Assembly: GCA_036362985.1 (NCBI GenBank)
Contig: JAYGXS010000002.1
Location: 93,690,232-93,754,231 of the forward strand
DNA: 64,000 bases
Reading direction: 5' to 3'
DNA from: Ligula intestinalis
Lineage: Eukaryota > Platyhelminthes > Cestoda > Diphyllobothriidea > Diphyllobothriidae
Made by a program: the position numbers and the translations under genes. This document shows, in pieces, positions 59,580 to 64,000 of this stretch. The notes beneath the pieces are model-generated. The model saw only the letters and a program-made list of their open reading frames with translations, was not told where the DNA came from and searched no databases. How positions within the stretch are numbered: position 1 is the first letter of the stretch; each line of letters starts with the position of its first letter.

Positions 59580-60190
59580 CATGAACTAGACGGGTATGAT
59601 TATGTTCATTGATTACCTTATAAATATTTGCTTATTTCGCAACCAATTGCGTAAGAACCACAGGGTCAGAAGTAAGATGATCCCTAGCTGTCCAGTGGGA
59701 GTTAAATCGAGTAAATGTATGCCCTTAAAACATTTGAACATGAAATATCCCTGTTCCTCGACTGTACACTTGCCACACAGGGTATAAAGTTATTGCAAAC
59801 TTTCATTTTTATTCGGTGACTGTATATCGTGATTTGGTTGCGCTTAGTAGCAATATTCATTTACTTTTGCTGTACTGCGCTATGAAGCACCAAACGGATG
59901 TAAATGAACAGAAGTTTCCTAAAAAAATCACTTCGGTTCTGTTGAGAATGGAGTTTCAGAGAACCGTTGCGTAATGGAAGCCTTTTTGACAAAGGAAGAT
60001 GCATAAGTTATTATTATTTCCGGTTTACGCAGCCAACAATTACTAAAGGCACTCATGCCGGACTTGAAGAAAGAGTGCTTGTCACGATAGTTTAATGAAC
60101 TCTGTCCATGCAAGCGGCTTCTAGGCTGACAGGCAGTAAGCATCGGGATTGTTTTAAGTTAGCGAAAATTCCCATTACAGAAATCCAGAG
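59580..60190. other. No recognisable gene
   Basis: May contain undetectably decayed upstream RT sequence of the PLE beginning at about 60200. Nothing else seen. Confidence 0.4.
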
Positions 60191-60199
60191 AGCAATTGG

Positions 60200-61445
60200 C
60201 TAGCATACCTATACATTCCATAAGTTTTCATCAGGCCATTATGGTTGCTACGTATATGATATCATCGTGATCGCCACAACCGAAACCGATAGAGATGCTG
60301 TTTTAAACGTGGTCAATCAAGCCCATCAATCGATACAGTTCACGTTGGACATGGAAACAGCAGGTTTGCTCTCTTTCCTGGACGTTTTTTTAAGCGTAAA
60401 CCTGACGGTAGCGTCCAAAAGTGCGTGTATAAAATGAAAAACGTGGTCTGGACATATATGAAAATTAACAGTTTCGTACCCCTCCAACAGAAGCAAAATC
60501 AAGTTTGCTGCTTAACGCAAAGAACTATAAAATTTTGCTCAGATGACACTATTGAAGATGAACTCGAGAAAATCCGGCAGTTACTTTGTAAGAGCGGATA
60601 TTCCGGGTGATTTATAACTAAGAATATGGCTGCCAAAGAAATAAAACCCCTTAAATTTACTTTGGAGAAAAAGACCTCATTTCTCAAAGTGCCCTTTCGA
60701 GGAGACGCGGCAGGTGAACTCCTGAAAAGACGCCTTGACGAGGCCGTATCATGAACCTTCCCAGCAGCGAGCGTTCGGGTATTATTCTCAAGTTACCCGG
60801 CCTTACATGGGGAAGGCAAGGACAGGTTACTGACTCAGACCACCTCCATGTGCATCCACTCCTTTACTTGCTCCTGTGGATCAGGTTGTATTGGTCGACG
60901 AGTTGGCACCTATCCAAAAAAATAAAGGACACCTTCCATAATGGCTTAGGAAGGGTAAATTCAATGCCACCAGAACCATCAATAGCTCTGTTGTAGCGCA
61001 CAGGGTGGATTCCGGACATCATATGGACCCGAACGAAGCCTTTAAGGCGATTTACAGGGTCCCAACAAACTACCCTGAATCACTGAGTCAGTGATTGCTA
61101 ACAACAGCTGAAAAAAACTGCTATCCACTTGAAGAAGCTGATATTGTGGGTGCAAAAGAATCTGCTGCAAGCCCCAAGCTTAGCATGGCTAACAGCAACC
61201 TAGCTTATAGAGGAGAATAATAGCAACCTAGCTACCGGCATTTTTCCGAGCCTGCTCTATCCCTTCCCCCTCTCCCTAATTGCTGCTTTATTAGCCACTT
61301 GTTACTACCCCAACATTCTCCCCTATCCCCTGAACTAATTTGCTTGATACTCTGAACATCATTTACCTTAAACGCTTTAACCCCCCCCCCTTCCATATAA
61401 ATGTAATGGCCTCTGAGGATTTGTTCAAAGTATATGTATGCTCGC
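60200..61445 (+). mobile_element. PLE 3: 3' half of a Penelope-like element
   Basis: Runs from RT motif C through the GIY-YIG domain to a degraded terminal motif at 61412-61440 (CTGAGGA, TTTGTTCAAAG, TATATGTATG against the CTGATGA..GAAA..CATATG consensus). Upstream RT and N-terminus are absent or unreadable. Units A, B and C at 16.0-17.9 and 36.7-39.9 kb belong to the same broad family by DNA alignment. A poly-C tract (61381-61390) interrupts the 3' UTR. Confidence 0.85.
60225..61090 (+). pseudogene. PLE 3 RT end and GIY-YIG domain, broken
   Basis: GCYVYDIIVIATTETDRDAV corresponds to RT motif C (YVDDI, second core residue changed to Tyr). GLLSFLDVFL, a frameshift in a T run at about 60383-60391, then KPDGSVQKCVYKMKN match the PLE FLDV...R..DG...T..Y.K block. 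After a stop at 60608-60610 the text goes on EIKPLKFTLEKKTSFLKVPF, LLKRRLDEAV, then TTSMCIHSFTCSCGSGCIGR (GIY-YIG core, YIGRT reading CIGRR) and SGHHMDPNEAFKAIYRVPTN. At least three frame changes or stops. Closest in layout to PLE 1. Confidence 0.85.
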
Positions 61446-61544
61446 TAAATGCTTTTCGGACAATTTTATTCGCCTGAAATTTTGGGTCTTACTAGATCCC
61501 AGTGTCAGAGAAAAAAGGCGTCAGGAAATAACAGGCAACAGCTG

Positions 61545-61850
61545 AAGAGGGTGGAGGCTAATCATCCAACATTAACGTCAATCCGGAGACGTCTGTGTAG
61601 GGTGATGTATTTCGGCGCCAGATCGATCGATCGATTGACTGAGTTTTTATCGGCCTGTCTCTGCTGCTAGCGTGACTGATAATCCTTGCAGTTGCGAAGC
61701 TTAGCTCGTGGTCGGCCTCGTAGGTATGGGCAGGCACTTCCGAAAGTGCGTCAACCCATCGTAAAACCAGCTTATGTTCGTGTTTGCGCGAAGCAAGCAT
61801 GTTTTCAGTCTCCCTGTGTAATTTCGAGGACAGGTTAGACATTGTGTGTG
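61545..61850 (-). pseudogene. GIY-YIG tail scrap of the 49.6-50.1 kb PLE lineage
   Basis: Minus-strand frame: RKHEHKLVLRWVDALSEVPA then HTYEADHELSFATARIISHA. The fragment at 49.9 kb has REHKLILQRGDALSQVAVHN and YETGHKLNSADARIMANSG in the same order, so the two are copies of one family. The end CGTCTCCGGA (near 61588) also recurs at 50114. It has no RT and no complete GIY-YIG core. Its orientation is opposite to PLE 3, whose 3' end lies about 100 bases away. Confidence 0.7.
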
Positions 61851-61859
61851 ATGAACTAG

Positions 61860-63640
61860 GCCCCAGTGCTCACTGGGATTTAATCTGTCCTTCGTACACC
61901 TTCTCCTTTTCTATTTTCACGCATGCATAAGATTTCAACAGTGCCGCTCTTCATGAAAATATTTATTCAATAAAGCAGTGCCAACTGCCTTTTTACCCGC
62001 TGTAAGGTTGAATTTAAAATGAACAACATTCCAACCGTCTGAATAAACCACATTATAATAAAACATCACTTTTTAGTTGCAAACGCCTTTTTATGGATTT
62101 TTAATGCTTGCTTGAATTCCGTCAAAATGTATTTCCTATACGCCAGGTGCAGAATTTTACAGCTTTGTCTGATTTATGGTCATAAAGCGAAAGCATGATT
62201 ATTTGTGCGTTCGGCTTCAAACATGCTAAGTTTCAGATGGCTGCAACGTATAAAATATTTTCATCTAACCTTACGTATCTTTCATGGACCGACAGACTTA
62301 TTTCTTGGCATATGCTTAGCAGCATTAACACTAGGGCTCATCATTCGTGCAATTCGGGAAATATTGCTACTAACTTGCTATTCCGAATTAACTTAGGTTG
62401 TAATGCTGATTATCTTGTCGTATTTGCAGTAACGAAATCATGTCAGCTTTAAAACGGGCTTCTTCCTGACCACTAACAAAAAGTATGCACTGCAATAAAA
62501 TAGCCATTTATGTAGTATATATTTTTTTACTAATATTGACTGCCTCTATAACTTAAAATGTATTTTATAGAAATAAAACACGCAGAAGTTACTTATGGTT
62601 CTCGTCTGGTAGGAAATTACACCTTTTTAGTATCTTTATTGCAAGTTTTACTCTTCTGGTGCGTGTTTCTCTGCTGTGCAACAAATTCAGATGTCTTTAG
62701 GGCAAGCAGCAAAAAATTCAGCAGATACTCACTTCGTGTTATACAATATCGCATGACTTTATTAGATTTTAATACCTGACGTAATTGGACAACACAAGCT
62801 GCAAGACAAATAAAATTAAATTTTGAAACACAATTACCGCCCGCTTGCGTCATTTCTTATAATTTAAATAAATGTCCGTTATCATGAAGTAAATTGAAAT
62901 CGTAAATTTGCCTACACCACCCCTCGGTTGGTGATCGTGACTATGTCGTCCAGGTATGTGATACTGATTGGCCTTAATTTTTAAGGCGACAGAGAGCAGT
63001 GACCAATTTTCAATCAGCAAGTACAAAAATGGCACTCATGCAGTAGAATTTTTTTTTGAGAATTTGCATGCATTGCTTACTAAAGCTTTGCATTGCCGTC
63101 TAGATAAAAAAAACCGCTCATAATCTCACGAAAGTCCTAAAAGTATTTCAGGTTAGGTTTCATGCGCCCTGGAATTTAAAGGGTCTCGCAAGTCTCCATG
63201 ATATGTTTTGCTCTCAAAGAATTGATCGGAGGAATCCTTATTTGGGTCCCAGGAATTATTTAAACAATTAAATGTGTTTGCAACATAACAGCGCTTCATA
63301 AAAGGTATTACTTACTTATAGCTTATTGGGTGTGAAAAATGTGGACGTTTTTGCGTACTTATACTTTAAAGTTTATTGTTTTTCTTGATATTTCTGAAAC
63401 AATTGTGGTAAGGAGGTAGTCTCCTTCAATTAACATGAGGTTCAGCTCACCACTTTGGAGTAATATGAGTAAAGTTTGCGGTGCCAACCACCTATACATC
63501 AGCAATTTTCATGCGCAAAGCTGTATTTAGTTTACTTGACATATCTAAATTTAACCTCCGTTTAGTTTTCAGTTCGTTATAAAGCTCACGATTTTTTGTT
63601 TGTTTTTGATTACCTTTTACGTAAGTGAGTTTAGCTTGCG
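61860..63640. other. AT-rich stretch without recognisable genes
   Basis: Short frames only; none with a known motif. Confidence 0.4.
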
Positions 63641-63654
63641 TTAGTTTCCATGTT

Positions 63655-63720
63655 TTTGTTTGTTCAGTTCAGTTTTATTTATTTATCTTTGAAGGCTGTT
63701 ATCTCCCGGTATTTGGATTA
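63655..63720 (-). mobile_element. Probable LINE 3' tail, minus strand
   Basis: On the minus strand a sequence ending GATAAATAAATAAAACTGAA followed by CTGAACTGAAC resembles the AATAAACTGAAACTGAAAAC end of the CR1-like element at 28.49 kb: a polyadenylation-like signal followed by CTGAA-type repeats. Nothing upstream on the minus strand within the window reads as RT, so only the end of an element is supported. Confidence 0.4.
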
Positions 63721-64000
63721 TTGCACATTTTAATTACTGCGCGCCTTTTGTTGACAAATATTGCACTTATTCAAAAATTACTACGGTTTTTTCACTTTCA
63801 TCAAAAAATTAGATTTATATTTTTTCCCTTGTATTGCCCACCCTACAAGCAAGGGCGCGAAAATCGAGCTGGAGTGCCCTCGCTATTAGGGCAGACTCTA
63901 TACCTTTTAATACACCCTATTCTGTATTACAAAAGGAATTGGCTTTTTGTGTTTAACTGCAACCCAAATTAGGATTCTAGCGTAAATTATCTCTCAGATT

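Larger units (their letters stand above)
58700..59580. mobile_element. Third inverted repeat: PLE 3' ends head-to-head
   Basis: Left arm about 58700-59055, right arm about 59238-59580. Matching landmarks include TTAGGAGTTACAATTTGCGT (58870) against ACGCAAATTGTAACTCCCAA (59403), GGCTGCAGTC (59025) against GACTGCAGCC (59260), and TGACACTGGATCCCACAG (58764) against CTGGGGATCCAGTGTCGA (59511). The arms differ at perhaps one base in six. The spacer and the inner right arm encode a PLE-like C-terminus on the plus strand, so this is a pair of PLE 3' ends rather than a DNA transposon with terminal inverted repeats. Confidence 0.75.

Noticed and set aside
63625..63972. 115-codon plus-strand frame near the window end
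   Set aside because: Hydrophobic T-rich reading through what looks like the reverse complement of a LINE 3' tail; no domain.
1..64000. CRISPR arrays, bacterial operons, ribosome binding sites, phage or integrated plasmid features
   Set aside because: None seen; composition, element types and gene sparsity are those of an animal genome.

Overview
This is an AT-rich, gene-poor stretch of a metazoan nuclear genome. It has no bacterial gene organisation, no operons, and no host gene I can recognise. Nearly everything that reads as protein is a decayed mobile element: one Helitron, two non-LTR retrotransposons (CR1-like and RTE/BovB-like) and at least four lineages of Penelope-like element (PLE). 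The style of these elements, especially the RTE endonuclease/reverse transcriptase and the abundant GIY-YIG-type PLEs, suggests a flatworm, possibly a tapeworm. That placement is an inference from family resemblance, not a measurement.

Layout. About 3.5-9.1 kb (minus strand) is a broken Helitron (Rep plus Pif1-type helicase), with two Helitron-3'-end-like hairpin/CTAG motifs at 3.49 and 3.71 kb. About 9.99-22.9 kb and 28.9-44.4 kb look like two old, collinear copies of one long block. The second copy is expanded by a PLE palindrome (about 31.7-36.7 kb) and by an RTE element (about 40.3-43.5 kb). Between the two copies lies a 5'-truncated CR1-like LINE (26.3-28.5 kb). From 44.4 to 63.6 kb is AT-rich DNA carrying further PLE debris: a GIY-YIG C-terminus at 49.6-50.1 kb, an inverted PLE pair at 55.4-57.2 kb, a third inverted pair at 58.7-59.6 kb, a PLE 3' half at 60.2-61.4 kb and another C-terminal scrap at 61.5-61.9 kb.

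The most interesting theme is the PLEs. Three separate inverted PLE pairs occur in one window. The 31.7-36.7 kb pair has arms that appear identical over about 1.83 kb, shared stop codons included, and then diverge abruptly in homologous 3' untranslated sequence. This looks like arm-to-arm gene conversion, or else an assembly fold-back. The PLE termini carry a repeated motif with hammerhead-ribozyme topology: CTGATGA, then GAAA, a self-complementary helix III, and in one copy complementary flanks TTTGGC and GCCAAA. Two other PLE-associated sites (52.48-52.52 and 59.50-59.54 kb) carry different hammerhead-like cores. The terminal repeat runs into the first codons of the PLE reading frame, so a 3' terminus ends with the start of a next unit, as expected for tandem PLE arrays.

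Limits: all alignments were made by eye. Element boundaries, the extent of the long duplication and ribozyme activity are inferences. Most long stretches between elements contain nothing I can name, and this is stated where it applies.
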